From Papio anubis (lineage: Eukaryota > Chordata > Mammalia > Primates > Cercopithecidae): a stretch of 64,000 bases of DNA. The position numbers were made by a program, and so were the translations under genes. The stretch is from NCBI RefSeq assembly GCF_008728515.1, contig NC_044988.1, positions 26,742,998 through 26,806,997 on the forward strand, in the 5' to 3' direction. Each line of letters begins with the position of its first letter. The stretch's first letter is position 1. This document shows, piece after piece, positions 21,946 to 33,311 of the stretch. The notes below the pieces were generated by a model. The model worked only from the letters and a program-made list of their open reading frames with translations. It made no database searches and was not told where the DNA came from.

Positions 21946-23164
21946 ATCCTTCTATTAGAAAAGGAAAGGGGAAGGTAGAGAGGGAGGGAGGAAGTTTTCT
22001 TAGTAGAGAAAGCAGCATATCCCCCAGAGAGGCTGCAGCTTCCTCCACCTTCTAAGCTGCCTTCCCAGCTCCAAAGTCGCGCAGTACCTCCAGACCCCTC
22101 AAGGCCTCAATCCTTTCACCCACAATGTGTCTATTCTTTGGTACAACCACTCTGAAGAGTGCAGCAGATTTTAATAAACTCCCTCTTGGTTCCTGCTCAC
22201 GGCCCCTGAGGTCCCTAAGGCCAGTGAGTACCTCACTCAACTTGCAGCATTGCCTAAGGAAGGCCTAGCTAGTCTGCCATTTCCCTTAAGGTGAGTCTTT
22301 GCTCAAGGCTCCTCAGCCCCTTATGCAAGAGCCTCACCAGTTTCTCTGCACTTCACTCACCTTGACACAACTGAATCTTCCAAGAACAGTCACCAAACCC
22401 TGGGGAGTGCTTCCCAGACATCCAGCAATTCAGCCAGTCACATCAGGATTCAACCCCAAAGAGCCAGAGCCTCTTGGGGATTAAACCCCACGCCCGTCCA
22501 CAAAAGGCCACACAGACCCTTTCCTTTCTATAAATTGTGTTGTCTTTTCTTGTGTTATTTCAATGAAGCCGACACCAAGGAGGAATATTTTAACTTGGGT
22601 AGGGCAGGAAAGTGGTGAAATGAAAACACGTGAAGCCCTCCCAGGGCACTGACAAACCAAACTCTTTAAGCCTGGGCTAATTTTATGTTGGGTTGACCAG
22701 TTTACAGGTGTTACATGCGTCTTCCTTTTCTTCTCACAGACACATATTCTGCCTGGCATTCATGAAGCAAAAATCCACTGTGCTGCCCTAGTTTAAGAAC
22801 CTAAGGTCCACGCCTGAGCAAGAGCAGCCACTGACAGCCAAGGTTCCCTTTTTAGCCAAGAAAACACACACACAGAAATGGGTAACTGCAAGACGAAATG
22901 ATGCATCATGACACATAGATTTAAGCAAAGCACCAGAGCCCCCAGAGACACATGTACGGGTCAAAAGGAAGATTGCATATTATAATCTTTCAAGTATTAC
23001 TGTCTTTTCTAATTCTTTCGGTAGTTTAGCACCTTGAGTTCATTTTGTCATAAATTCTGTGTCCTGCTTGCTGACCTTGTTCTGTGCTGCTGTGCAGTGG
23101 CCGTGGCTGACGCTGAGGCTCCTGGGCCTGAACAGCCAGACCACTGTATTGTATTTCCTTACAG

Positions 23165-23293
23165 CTGGCGTATATCGGATACCTGATGCTCTTCAACTAT
23201 ATCGTGTTAGTGAAGATGGAACGCTGGCCGTCCACCCAGGAATGGATCGTCATCTCCTATATTTTCACCCTGGGAATAGAAAAGATGAGAGAG
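23165..23293 (+). CDS. TRPM3: TRPM3 internal exon (window exon 7), S1 to S2
   Basis: A 43-codon exon in phase 0 at both ends, with acceptor TTCCTTACAG. The translation LAYIGYLMLFNYIVLVKMER completes helix S1 and gives the extracellular loop. EWIVISYIFTLGIEKMRE then forms most of S2. In TRPM3 the S1-S4 bundle is the voltage-sensor-like domain and contains ligand sites; this is family knowledge. The donor is GTAACA, with C at +5 where G is usual, so it is weaker than the other donors here. An AG preceded by pyrimidines ends at 23097, but its use would add 67 nt and shift the frame, so I keep the start at 23165. Confidence 0.97.
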
Positions 23294-24519
23294 GTAACAG
23301 CTTTTATAAACTAAAACATAAGAGAAAGACAGTGGTGAAGTTCTATCTGTGGACGGAGGGGACAGGAAGATGCCTGGGATGCAAATGAAGCCGGAAACTG
23401 TTTTCTCTAACGCTACCACAGCTGCTGCTTAGCTCTGACAAACCTGGGAAGGCTCACAGTGTGGTGCTGATAGGGGTATAACTCCCTGAGTGCTTAGGAT
23501 TTGGTCTATTCTCTGCTAACATAGCTTTTGTCCCAAGAAGGCCTCCAGTTGTTTTTGATGCCGTTTACATGTCTTTCCTCATCCCTATAAACATGACTTT
23601 CTAGATTTTGCCACTTTTAACTCCCATTTCACCCCCTTATTCTGGGTGTCTTCGGACACAGCCTGCCAATACCTGTGACTCTCCAGATGTGTTTCGGCTG
23701 TTCTAGGAGGAACTCTGCTTTCACTCATTCATTGGATTTATTCTCTGGTTTATTTCTTCTCAACATTCTGCTCGCACCTGCTGGACACCAAGCACTCTGC
23801 CAGCGGTAGGGACCACCAAGGCGGACTGAACGCAGGTCCTTCAGGTTGGGGGTGCAGCGTCCCCTCTTTTCTCCCCCAACTTCTATGGCCTAAAAGGAGC
23901 CCTCAAAATGCCACCCCTAAGTGGTTTATTTGAAATCAGAGCCAACCTCAGGGACCCATCAGATTCAGAGCTGCTAAAAAGAATGTGATCAAGCAAAAGT
24001 CCACAAGAGGGCTCTGCAGCCCCGCTCAATGTTCACCCCGAGCTCCTATTTCATCAGGGAAAGCCATTAGGGAAGAAAGGTTTAGGAGGTAGTGCTGATT
24101 TCTCTTTCCTGAAATGACAGTAAGCAGGACAGGCCCTTTCTGGAGGAAATGCTCCCATTCAAGTCCACTGAGTCTTTAAGAGCTCAGGAACAACCCTAAT
24201 TGCTGTACTACAGCGGGTGGGAAAACATACTGGGCACCATAGGAAAAACGGACTCCTGCAAATCCACAACTTCACTCTTGCCTTCATTACAAAGACAGGT
24301 TAAAAGGCAAGCGTTTCAGCTCTAGAATGTTCTCTTCCGGAGAAAAGATGCAGTATCTCTTAGATGCAGTTGTATTGGGATCAAATGTCTTATCTCTTAA
24401 GCCCTTCTCTTGAGTTTTTAAACTATTTGGGGGATATTTTAACTCCGACTACCCTCTCCCCATCCTGAGAACCTGGGAGTGGGTCTGCTAGTCCCATTTT
24501 ACAAGCGCCTGGACTGAGA

Positions 24520-24537
24520 AAAAAAAAAAAAAAAAAG
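24520..24537 (+). repeat. A homopolymer run
   Basis: About 18 A in a row, without an Alu or L1 body before it. Confidence 0.85.
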
Positions 24538-25384
24538 GAACGCTTTGCCTTGTTCCAGCTAGTCGTCTACACTTCGGTCTTCCCATTCATGGTGCCTTTT
24601 CTTCTTGACCAATGTTGTGGATTTCCCATTTGTAAACTGAAAAACAGTAATAAATTTGCTTTGGTCTTTGTGCAGCTCTCTGAGAACTGAGGGCTGCTCC
24701 TGCTGGGGCCCTGTGGCTGTGCTGTGCCAGCTGGCACTCGAGCGATTTAACGCCTAGAAGCATATTCCTTCCCCATGATAAGCAGAAAAGGGAAGGACTC
24801 GAGCAGGGAGATTGGAGTCTCTCCAGGGACCAGACTGGGAGAAGACAGGGAGCAGTCTGTACTCCACGGACTGTTCTGGCAGAGGCAGCCAAATGGGCAA
24901 GCTGCCAGGAGCCTCGAGGCCTGGATATCCATTTCTCCTGAAGAGGCATAGAATAGTAGGGAGGGCAGGGCTTTGGAGGCTGGGGTCAGGAAGGGGTCAA
25001 CTGAAGACTCCTCGCTTCCTGTGGGGAGTGAGGCAGTGACCACCTCCGAGTCTGACCTTTTCCTCTGCAGCCCAGTGAGGTGGCGCCCCAACCCCTGTGT
25101 CCTGCCCTGAACTCACTGAAGAGTTGCTTGACGACCAAGGGGTGAGGACCCCACGGGGTGAGGACCCCACAGGCCGTGCCCTTCCTGCCTCCTCACAGTC
25201 AGCACGCAGGACCTCCAGGGCTCAGACGCAAGATCCTGGAAATGTGGAAAAGTTTGCATGCTTTGGTGCCTTCCCAGGAATACACAAGGAAGGCTTTGTG
25301 GTTTCCCATGATGCCCCCATTCCCAGCCCACATACTTCTGCCTGGAGTCACTAAAGCAAGCCCCGGTAATCCCTTAATAGCATG

Positions 25385-25615
25385 GCACTGTTTACAGTGT
25401 GCGTGGGTAGACGTTATCTCATCTGGATCCTCCCCCGACCCCACAACCCTATGAGGTCGATGGCGTGACTATGATGACATCCCACTGCACAGGTCTGGGA
25501 ACTGAGACTTGGGGTTTAAGCCATTTCCCCGTATCCCGCAGCTAGAAAGGACAACTGAGTATGAAACCTGACGGATCCATCCCTAGACTCAGTGCTCTTT
25601 CTACTCCCCCACGAT
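25385..25615 (-). repeat. MIR, diverged
   Basis: TGTTTACAGTGTGCGTGGG, ACAACCCTATGAGGTCGATG and GGTCTGGGAACTGAGACTTG match reverse MIR in order. Confidence 0.75.
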
Positions 25616-25968
25616 GCTCCTCAGGCTCCCAGGGTTCTAAGACAGGTGCCTGAGGGCTGGTTCGAGAGGTGGAGGAGGGAGGGGGGACTCGACTTTCCAC
25701 TTCTGCTTCACCCCGGACTATTCTGCTCTCATCTCATCTCTTTTTTTTAATGTTGGGACTTTACTAAAAAATGCTTCACTGTTTAAAAATTATGCTACAA
25801 ACCTCTGTGTTTAGCAGTTTTAGGAGAGTGTGAGCAAAGGGTTGGAAAAGCTCAAGGCATTGCCCATCAAACCCCTCTCCCAGCTACAGACACGGATTTT
25901 TGCTCCGTTAAGATGCAGCCAGGGAGTGAGAAGCCATCAGGACAACACCAGCTGCAGAGATTGCTGGT

Positions 25969-26157
25969 GACTAGGACAGTGGTTCTCAAACTGGGGCCAC
26001 CAGGCAGGAGCCGGGAACTTGTCAGAAATGTAAATCCTCTACCCCACCCCCAGCCTACTGAAGCAGAAACTCCAGACTGAGGGCCCGGCATGGATAGTTT
26101 GCCCAGTCCTCCAGGTGATTCTGATGTGCACTGAAGTTTAGAAACCCTGGGCTAGGG
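25969..26157 (+). mobile_element. MER5A (hAT-Charlie MITE) with 8-bp flank
   Basis: The body at 25977-26149 runs from CAGTGGTTCTCAAACTGGGG to GTTTAGAAACCCTG, with the inner CCCAGTCCTCCAGGTGATTC. The flanks GACTAGGA and GGCTAGGG (6 of 8 identical) fit the 8-bp target duplication of hAT elements. Confidence 0.9.
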
Positions 26158-26624
26158 CTTAGGGCAGGACACTGACTATGAAAAATAGGGCTCCCAGGCA
26201 GCTCCTGGTACCCTGCTCCACCTTCCAAGCCGCAGCCCTAACTTACTAAAACCTGTCTTCCTTAGTATTTCAGAATTAGATAAATCATTATAGTGGACAT
26301 GAGGATTCACACAAGCCTCCAATCTTTCCTCTCCTTTGAGAGGTTCTGAGGTGGGGAAAGGGGTTGGTCATGGTTTGAAGAGATGGAATCCTCAGAGGCA
26401 AACACCAGCAATTGAGGAAGGTGGCCCTGGTGCAGCTTCAGTAAGTGGGGTTCCCTGGCTTCTCACATGCTGGGGCAGTCTGTGGTGCAGGATGGGTGCA
26501 ACTCCTGCTGTCCAGCTGTGCATTTCATAGACCCATGTGTGGTAGCCCCTCTAAGTTTAAGGCAAGGCAAGAGTCCCACAAAGGAGTTAGGATATGCAAG
26601 GGACTGGAAATTGCTCTTAGTGCC

Positions 26625-27190
26625 TACGCAACAGTCAGTCTGTTGACAAATATGTATTGAGTTTCTATTATGTAACAGGCCTGGGGTACAAAGGGTCTGC
26701 CCTCAGAGTTTCAGTATAGGAAAGAGAGAAAAATGGATGGATGGATGAATAAATAGATGACTGATTGACAGGCATACACACATACTCATACACACATACA
26801 TATACAAGCATACAGAAGATAACTTCGTATAGTGATAAAAACTCCAAAAAAATAAATAGGGTAATGTATTGGACAGTGACTTGGGGACATGAAGTCTGCT
26901 GCAGCTAAAGTAGTCAAAAAAGGCCTTCCTAAAAAGGGGACATTTGATCAGAGACCTTGAAGATGAAGAGGAGCCAAATATAGATCTGGGAGAAGAAAGT
27001 GATGAACAGAAGGAATAAGTACAAGAATCCTGAATATCGAATAAACTTGTTATGCTTAAGAGATGACCAGTATGGCTGCAGGGTAGAGGATAAGAGAGAA
27101 TATGGTGGGATGTGAAATGAGGCCACTGTAAAGAGTTTGGATTTTTCACTATTTGTAATGGACGTCATCAGAAAGCTCAAGCATACAATT
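26625..27190 (+). repeat. Ancient interspersed repeat, copy A, family not named
   Basis: Starts ACAAATATGTATTGAGTTTC and ends near TTGTAATGGACGTCATCAGA. The phrase order (body-mass duplication phrases, then CATTTGATCAGAGACCTTGA, then GAGTTTGGATTTTTCAC) recurs at 45830, 49605 and 52095 in this window. A tetranucleotide ATGG run sits at 26731-26745. Confidence 0.5.
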
Positions 27191-27224
27191 ATGATCATTT
27201 GCTTTAGTTTCTGTTGTTGTTCAT

Positions 27225-27350
27225 TTGTCTAAAATTTTTTTACATTGAGGTATAATTTATCTATAATTGAACAACTCCTAAGGTGCAGCTTGATGAGCTT
27301 TTACCTATGCGTATAACTTGGTAATCGCCAGCCAGATCTTTAAAGATCCA
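27225..27350 (+). mobile_element. L1 3' fragment, old
   Basis: TTTACATTGAGGTATAATTT followed by GAGCTTTTACCTATGCGTAT resembles the 3' region of old mammalian L1. Confidence 0.5.
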
Positions 27351-27934
27351 GGCTTTTAAAGATCATTCTTTGTGCTGCTCAGAGAATGGGTTGAGGGTAA
27401 GTGGGCAATGAGGATGATGGGGATACCAGTTAGAAGGCTGCTGCAATCTGCAAGATGTGACGGAGCTTAGAATAGGGCGGCAGCAGTGGAGGTGGTGAGA
27501 AGTAGTTGGCTAGGTTGCATTTAGAAATAGAGGTGATAGGACTTGGTGCAGAGGATGTGGGATGTGAAAGAGAAAAATGGAGGAGTCTTCCCAAGTGAGC
27601 AGCCTGAGGAACTCAATATGGTGGCACTGTTTACTGAGATAAAGGGAGACTTCAGAGGTTTGCAGCATACTAGGATTGAATCATTTTATAGCAAAACTCT
27701 TATGTTGTCTTAGAACTTATTGCTTATATGTGCTTATATGTGCCTTTGGAATACTGCAGCTGAATAATCACCTAAGCTTAGTTCAACTGGACTTTTATAG
27801 CATGCAAGTATTTAAGTAGATATAGGTAGACAAAGCAAGCTAGTAACATCAGCCAACAGACCAAGCACTTCCCAATGGGGCTGAAAATATAGACAGAAAC
27901 CAGACCTAACTCTGCTCTCCTTCCTGCCTTATAG

Positions 27935-28186
27935 ATTTTGATGTCAGAGCCAGGGAAGTTGCTACAGAAAGTGAAGGTGTGGCTGCAGGAGTACTGGAAT
28001 GTCACGGACCTCATTGCCATCCTTCTGTTCTCTGTCGGAATGATCCTTCGTCTCCAAGACCAGCCCTTCAGGAGCGACGGGAGGGTCATCTACTGCGTGA
28101 ACATCATTTACTGGTACATCCGTCTCCTAGACATCTTCGGCGTGAACAAGTATTTGGGCCCGTATGTCATGATGATTGGAAAAATG
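27935..28186 (+). CDS. TRPM3: TRPM3 internal exon (window exon 8), S2-S3 loop, S3, S4 and S4-S5 linker
   Basis: An 84-codon exon in phase 0 at both ends, acceptor CTTATAG, donor GTAAGC. ILMSEPGKLLQKVKVWLQEY is the intracellular S2-S3 segment. NVTDLIAILLFSVGMILRL is S3. RVIYCVNIIYWYIRLLDIFG is S4, with few positive charges, as expected of a weakly voltage-dependent TRP channel. NKYLGPYVMMIGKM is the S4-S5 linker. Residues in this linker couple ligand binding to the gate; a recurrent human neurodevelopmental substitution is reported at the Val of YVMM, which is from memory. No stop or indel is present. Reading on past 28186 ends in a stop within a few codons, so retention would truncate the channel before its pore. 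Confidence 0.97.
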
Positions 28187-28384
28187 GTAAGCAGGGTCTT
28201 CTGATTCCATGTTATAGGCTTTCAGACGAGGAGTGGTGATAAAAGATAGAGGGAAATAATTATTTTGGGCCTGCTATCAAAGTCTAAATGAGATGGCCCT
28301 GGAGGCGTTTTATTTTATAAATTCCTTCTGAATGTTTGGGGGTTTGACTACATCTATATACAAAACTGGGTAATTTATCCATCA

Positions 28385-28600
28385 GTCACTCATTCATTTA
28401 CTGAAAAATATATAAAGATCATCTATTTTGTGCTGGACACTGGACTAGGAGTTGGGTATACAAAGATGTTCTTTCCATGAGATTAAAACTGATGGAAGAG
28501 AGAGAGAGAGGGAGGGAGGGAGGGAGGGAGGAATTACCATACCATGTGAAAAATGCTGTAACAGAGGTGTGTATAAAGTACAACAAAACCATAGAAAAGA
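28385..28600 (+). repeat. Ancient interspersed repeat, copy B, partial, with (GGGA)n
   Basis: CACTCATTCATTTACTGAAA then TTTTGTGCTGGACACTGGAC match the start of the family seen at 26625 and 52095. A GA and GGGA run is inserted at 28499-28532. Confidence 0.5.
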
Positions 28601-29232
28601 TAATATAGGTCAGAAAAAGCACACACAGGTTACATTTTAGCTGGGTATTAGAGAAGGAATGGGTCTCCACTACAAATTTTTAACAAATTTTTTAAAGAAC
28701 CTGTGTTTTTAAATAAAGTTCTAGAAAATGCCTTTCCCTACACAAAGGAAAGAAAAATATAATTTATTTGCGCTGAGCTGAGTTGGGTTGGGTTGGGTTT
28801 GAATTGAACATTAAGTTCTATCATGCATCATGTGTTTGTTACACTACTGGAAAATGATCTCTATTAAGAACTAGGTTCCGGAATGATGCTCCTACTTATC
28901 AAATTCTTGAAGAAAAAATCCCAGGTAGCAAGCTAATATGCTGCCCTACAAATGGCCGAGGACTTGTTCCAACAGTCCTTGACCACACACCAGTTTCCAC
29001 ACTTTTTCCATAGAGACTGAGCCCTAGGAGGACAGCATCATGTGCATCTGGGAGTGCATCAGTAAATGAGCTTCCTCTCAAAACTCACTAGAGGAAGAAT
29101 AAGAGCCTGGAGCCAGAACTGGGTACTTTTAATCAGTTCTCCCAGTTTTGAGTGTGTCCCCTTCTTCACCTTTACAAGATATATGTGGAAAACCCAAGTA
29201 CATTTGTTCTACCATGACGAACACCTCTTACT

Positions 29233-29827
29233 GAAAAACCTTTTTCCTGGTCAGACACGGTGGGTCATGCCTGCAATTCCAGCACTGTGGGACGCTAAGG
29301 CAAGCAGATCGCTTGAGCCCAGGACTCTGAGACCAGCTTAGGCAGCACAGTGAGACCCTGATGATACAAAAACTAATGAAAAATTAGGGCTGGGCATCGT
29401 GGCTCATGCCTGTAATCCCAGCACTTTGGGAGGCCAAGGCGGGAGGATCACCTGAGGTCGGGAGTTCGAGACGAGCCTGACCAACATGGAGAAACCCCAA
29501 CTCTACTAAAAATACAAAATTAGCCAGGCATGGTGGCATATGCCTGTAATCCCAGCTACTTGGGAGGCTGAGGCAGGAGAATCACTTGAACCTGGGAGGC
29601 GGAGGTTGCAGTGAGCCAAGATCATGCCATTGCACTCCAGCCTGGGCAAGAAGAGCAAAACTCTGTCTCAAAAACAAAAAGAAAAAAGAAAAGAAAAATT
29701 AGCAGGGTGTGGTGACATGAGCCTGTGATCCCAGCTACCTGGGAGCCTGAGGTGGGAGGGTCACCTGAGCCCAGAGTTTAAGACAGTGGTGAGATATTTT
29801 TTCTCAAAAAAAGATAAAGAAAAACCT
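29233..29827 (+). repeat. Nested Alu pair: young Alu inside an older Alu
   Basis: The outer Alu consists of 29245-29387 (left arm) and 29703-29818 (right arm). It is flanked by GAAAAACCT at 29233-29241 and 29819-29827. The inner, less diverged Alu occupies 29388-29692. Its own 10-bp duplication GAAAAATTAG occurs at 29378-29387 and 29693-29702, in the A-rich linker of the host. This gives the order of the two insertions directly. Confidence 0.93.
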
Positions 29828-29883
29828 CTTTGCTAATATCTTTCACTTCACTTGAGCCGTTGAAACCAACGATTAGTTAATAG

Positions 29884-30169
29884 ATGTTCTTTTTAAGACA
29901 GTGTTTTACTCCATCACCCAGGCTGGAATGCAGTGGTGCCACCTCTGCCTCCCAGGTTCTAGCAATTCTCCTGCCTCAACCTCCCGAGAAGCTGGGACTA
30001 CAGTCACCTGCCACCATGCCAGGCTAATTTTTTGTTTTTATTAGAAACGAGGTTTCACTAGGTTGGCCAGGCTGGTCTCAAACTCCTGACCTCAAGTGCT
30101 CTACCCGCCTTAGCCTCCCAAAGTGCTGGGATTACAGGTGTGAGTCACTATGCCTGGCTGATGTTCTTT
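29884..30169 (-). repeat. Alu, antisense, with 10-bp target duplication
   Basis: The Alu body is about 29894-30159. GATGTTCTTT occurs at 29884-29893 and 30160-30169. It is in inverted orientation to the nested pair 60 bp upstream, so the two could pair in the pre-mRNA. Confidence 0.92.
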
Positions 30170-30460
30170 ATTATTATTACTCAATATTTACTATATATAT
30201 CATTGCTAACTCAATATTTATGGAACAGCTCTGTGTATGTATGTGTATGTGTATCTCTACTGAAATGAATCTTAAATAACCACGACTTTTCCTACAAAAT
30301 CACTGACAAACTCATGCTAAGAGCAGAAGAATTTGAATTCAAAATGAATTGGATATAACACATTGAGCAATTTATTTAAACCCCTTTGAGATTTGATTTA
30401 CTTGTTTCTAAAGTAGTGATGTATAATAAATGCATATCTTATAGGGTTATTGTTGTAATT

Positions 30461-30792
30461 AGAAATAATACATACAGCCGGGCGCGGTGGCTCAAGCCTG
30501 TAATCCCAGCACTTTGGGAGGCTGAGACGGGCGGATCACAAGGTCAGGAGATCGAGACCATCCTGGCTAACACGAAACCCTGCTCCCCTACTAAAAAATA
30601 CAAAAACTAGTCACAGAGGTAGCGGCCCTGTGGTCCCAGCTACTCGGGAGGCTGAGGGCAGGAGAGAATGGCGAAACCTGGGAGGCGGAGCTTGCAGGAG
30701 CTGAGATCCGGCCACTGCACTCCAGCCCAATGCATGAGCCTGTGACCTGGCCCCAAAAAAAAAAAAAAAAAAAAAAAAGAAATAATACATAC
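30461..30792 (+). repeat. AluYR-like young Alu with perfect duplication but scrambled interior
   Basis: The body is 30476-30777. AGAAATAATACATAC flanks it at 30461-30475 and 30778-30792, with no mismatch. The first 110 bp and the CTGAGATCCGGCCACTGC segment match AluYR closely. The parts at 30590-30680 and 30727-30755 are badly altered (for example CTAGTCACAGAGGTAGCGGC, and CCCAATGCATGAGCCTGTGA in place of CCTGGGCGACAGAGCGAGAC). Confidence 0.9.
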
Positions 30793-31368
30793 TAAATGAC
30801 CAGCTGTGTCTGGCTCATAGCTGGTGGGTTGGACAAATTACACTGTTACTTATGTTCAAACTGGCAATAAATACAATGAGAGTTGGAAAATTGGTGAGTA
30901 TAATTATTATGCCATATTCTCAACCCTACTGTACAAATGGTATTTATAACACCAGCACTGTTTAGGGCAAATATCACCAAACTCATTCTAGAGAGAAAAA
31001 AACTCGAATTCATGAGCTTGAGTTACTTACCCAAAACAGAACCCCAGTTCAATTGGGGATTTTTTGACTAGGAAAAAAATGTGTATCTTACTCTATTATA
31101 CTGCCTGTTATATCATCTTCTTTGCACTTTAACAATGAATTTGAGATTGTGGTGAAAATTCCTGTCTAAAAGCAGAGAGTCTAGATTTAGAGTCTATGGA
31201 TAGGGCTTAGGAGGTAGAATCTGTGGACCCTCTCTGCAATTTATATATAAAAATGTGTGGGTGTGTGAATTTTCTGGACAGAGGGGACAAGCTTTCATGA
31301 GATTCTCAAATGTATTTTCAAGTGGACTCAATGAAGGCAAAGAACTATAATAGTTATAAAATTAGGCC

Positions 31369-31603
31369 ACGTTTTCTCAACCTTGACACTGCTGATATTG
31401 CAGGCTGGATAATTCCTTATTTTAGGAAGCTGTCCTGTGTATCATAGGATATTTAGCAGTATCTACCCAGTGGATGCCAGTAGCATGCACATGTGCACAC
31501 ACACACACACACACACACACGCAGTTATGACTACAAAAATGTCTCCAGACATCTCCACGTGTCCCCCAGGGAATGAAATTGGCCTCTGTTGAGAATTACT
31601 GCA
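31369..31603 (-). mobile_element. MER20 with internal (CA)n
   Basis: TTTTCTCAACCTTGACACTG, GCTGGATAATTCCTTATTTT and AATGTCTCCAGACATCTCCA follow reverse MER20. A (CA)n microsatellite at 31496-31520 has grown in place of its internal CACCCCC region. Confidence 0.88.
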
Positions 31604-32644
31604 TTCTGTGATTACATACTCAGATTGGTTGTTTTTTCTGATTGCTACCTTATTTTATTTTAACAAATAAAATCTGAAAAGACCCAAACAAGCCAAATAT
31701 ATTACCCTTTAAAGCCTTGGTAGCATTTATATATTTGGGATAACTAAAGTTATGCTAATGCAGTGAGATTATTCTAAAATCCATGTCTATCATCTTAATA
31801 ATGGCATAATTATCCCAGTTTTGACTAGAATGAAACCTTACTCAGGAGTGTGCAAGAGGAATGCACTGCATTTTCTCTACCTTTTAACTTATGAATGACT
31901 TAATTTATCCGTCAAGAATAAGTAGAAAATGAGTATATTTGGGGACTTTGCTTCTCTTTCAAGAGGCTTTTAAGATAAGTTCAATAATGGATGCACTGAT
32001 CCAGAAGGTACATAAAATATGCCTATAGAATTTTTCAATGAGCCAGATGGACTACCAGGCTGGAACTTAAGAAAATGTGCCCAGATGTGTTATACCGAAA
32101 GCCTCTCAACATTAGGGAGTTCCCATTCAGCACAAAACAGGCAAGTAAGTCCCTGCCTTGTGGCCTAGGGACAGACAGCTGATGAGATTCCTGGACACAC
32201 AATCGTTAGGAGTCCATTTTGAAACTGGTACTATGAATCTTTGCATAATATAAGAAGCCAGTACACCAAATGCCTCCCAGCACGGAAAGCCTGCATATCC
32301 GGAAAGACTCCCACTGATCTGCTGCTGGTCCAGAATCACTTAACAAAACCCTGACTCCTTTCCTCCATATTCCACTTCTCAATGGAATTCTCTAAGCCTA
32401 GTACTAAGCTCACTTACATAATGCAGAATAAAAACAATAATAATAGCTGTCATTTGCTGTGTGCCAGATACCATGTCAGACATGTCATCATCATACCCCC
32501 CGGAAATAGGTTTTCGTATCTGTGTTTAATAATTTAATAAACAATTGAATAAGAGACTAAACAAGGGACAATAATAGGATTCAAATTTCTCTCTGACTCC
32601 ACAGCCTGACCTCCTTCCAACTCTAATAATAAGAATACGTTAAC

Positions 32645-32930
32645 ATTTATGAAGAACTTACCACGTTGTTTCACATGCCAACTCATTTAATCTTCATAAA
32701 ATAAATGTGTTATTATTATTCCTAGTTTACAAATAAAACTAGATTAAGCAGCTTGTTCAAGGACACCTAGCTATATTTCTTTTTCTTTCCTTTGTTTTTT
32801 TTAATGTTTAAGAAAGGTTGTATTTTGTTTTTGTAATTATTTTTACTCTTTTTGTGTGGATTTTTTTCCATGTAGCTATTTTTACTAGCATAGTCAAGAT
32901 GAAAACCCAGGTATTCTGACACCAAAGTAC
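32645..32930 (-). repeat. MIR fragment with a T-rich insertion
   Basis: TAACATTTATGAAGAACTTA, TTCCTAGTTTACAAATAAAA and then GAAAACCCAGGTATTCTGAC are reverse MIR phrases, interrupted by about 110 bp of T-rich sequence at 32775-32885. Confidence 0.6.
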
Positions 32931-32948
32931 ATGTGTTTAACCACTACA

Positions 32949-33297
32949 GTATATATAAAAAATATATCTTATATATTATATATACATTATATATAATGTA
33001 TTATATAATGTATATTATATAATGCATATTATATACAACATGCATATGTGTATATTATCTATATTATATAATATACAATATGCACATGTTATATATAATG
33101 TATATAAGCTATATAATATGTATATATTATATATAATGTAGATATGTATACATTATATAACATGTATATATTATGTATGTTCTACAGAAGAGTATAAAAT
33201 ATATAATGTATATATTATATATAATACATAATTGTATATATTATATATAGTACATTATATATAATATACACATTATATATTATATATATTATATGCT
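32949..33297 (+). repeat. Long AT-rich tract
   Basis: About 350 bp made almost only of TA-type words, with occasional GC. Contains the inverted repeat described at 33179-33311. Confidence 0.95.
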
Positions 33298-33311
33298 CTC
33301 TTCTGTAGAAC
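33179..33311. repeat. AT-rich palindrome (hairpin-forming inverted repeat)
   Basis: GTTCTACAGAAGAG at 33179-33192 is the exact reverse complement of CTCTTCTGTAGAAC at 33298-33311. The AT-rich arms between them continue the pairing imperfectly. The whole could fold as one hairpin of about 60-bp arms, like known palindromic AT-rich repeats. Confidence 0.88.

Larger units (their letters stand above)
16190..23164 (+). other. TRPM3 intron, 7 kb, splitting the S1 helix
   Basis: Contains MER20, two MIR pieces, three Alus, an hAT MITE and minor simple repeats such as (TA)n near 20095 and a CAGA/GATA run near 20553. Unique sequence without recognised features: 16190-17110, 19200-21390 and 21960-23164. 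Confidence 0.85.
23294..27934 (+). other. TRPM3 intron, 4.6 kb, Alu-free
   Basis: Holds MIR, MER5A, an ancient repeat and an L1 piece, but no Alu. The part 24600-25700 is GC-richer than the rest and includes a 16-bp tandem duplication (GGGGTGAGGACCCCAC) at 25140-25171. No exon is supported in it. Confidence 0.85.

Noticed and set aside
23098..23164. Possible upstream acceptor (TGTGCAG) for the S1-S2 exon
   Set aside because: It would add 67 nt and break the frame, and the added sequence has no TRPM homology. The acceptor at 23163-23164 gives perfect continuity.
26703..27149. 148-codon minus-strand frame
   Set aside because: It covers an ancient repeat and an ATGG/CA simple repeat, is Ser/His/Tyr-rich, and lacks any recognised motif.
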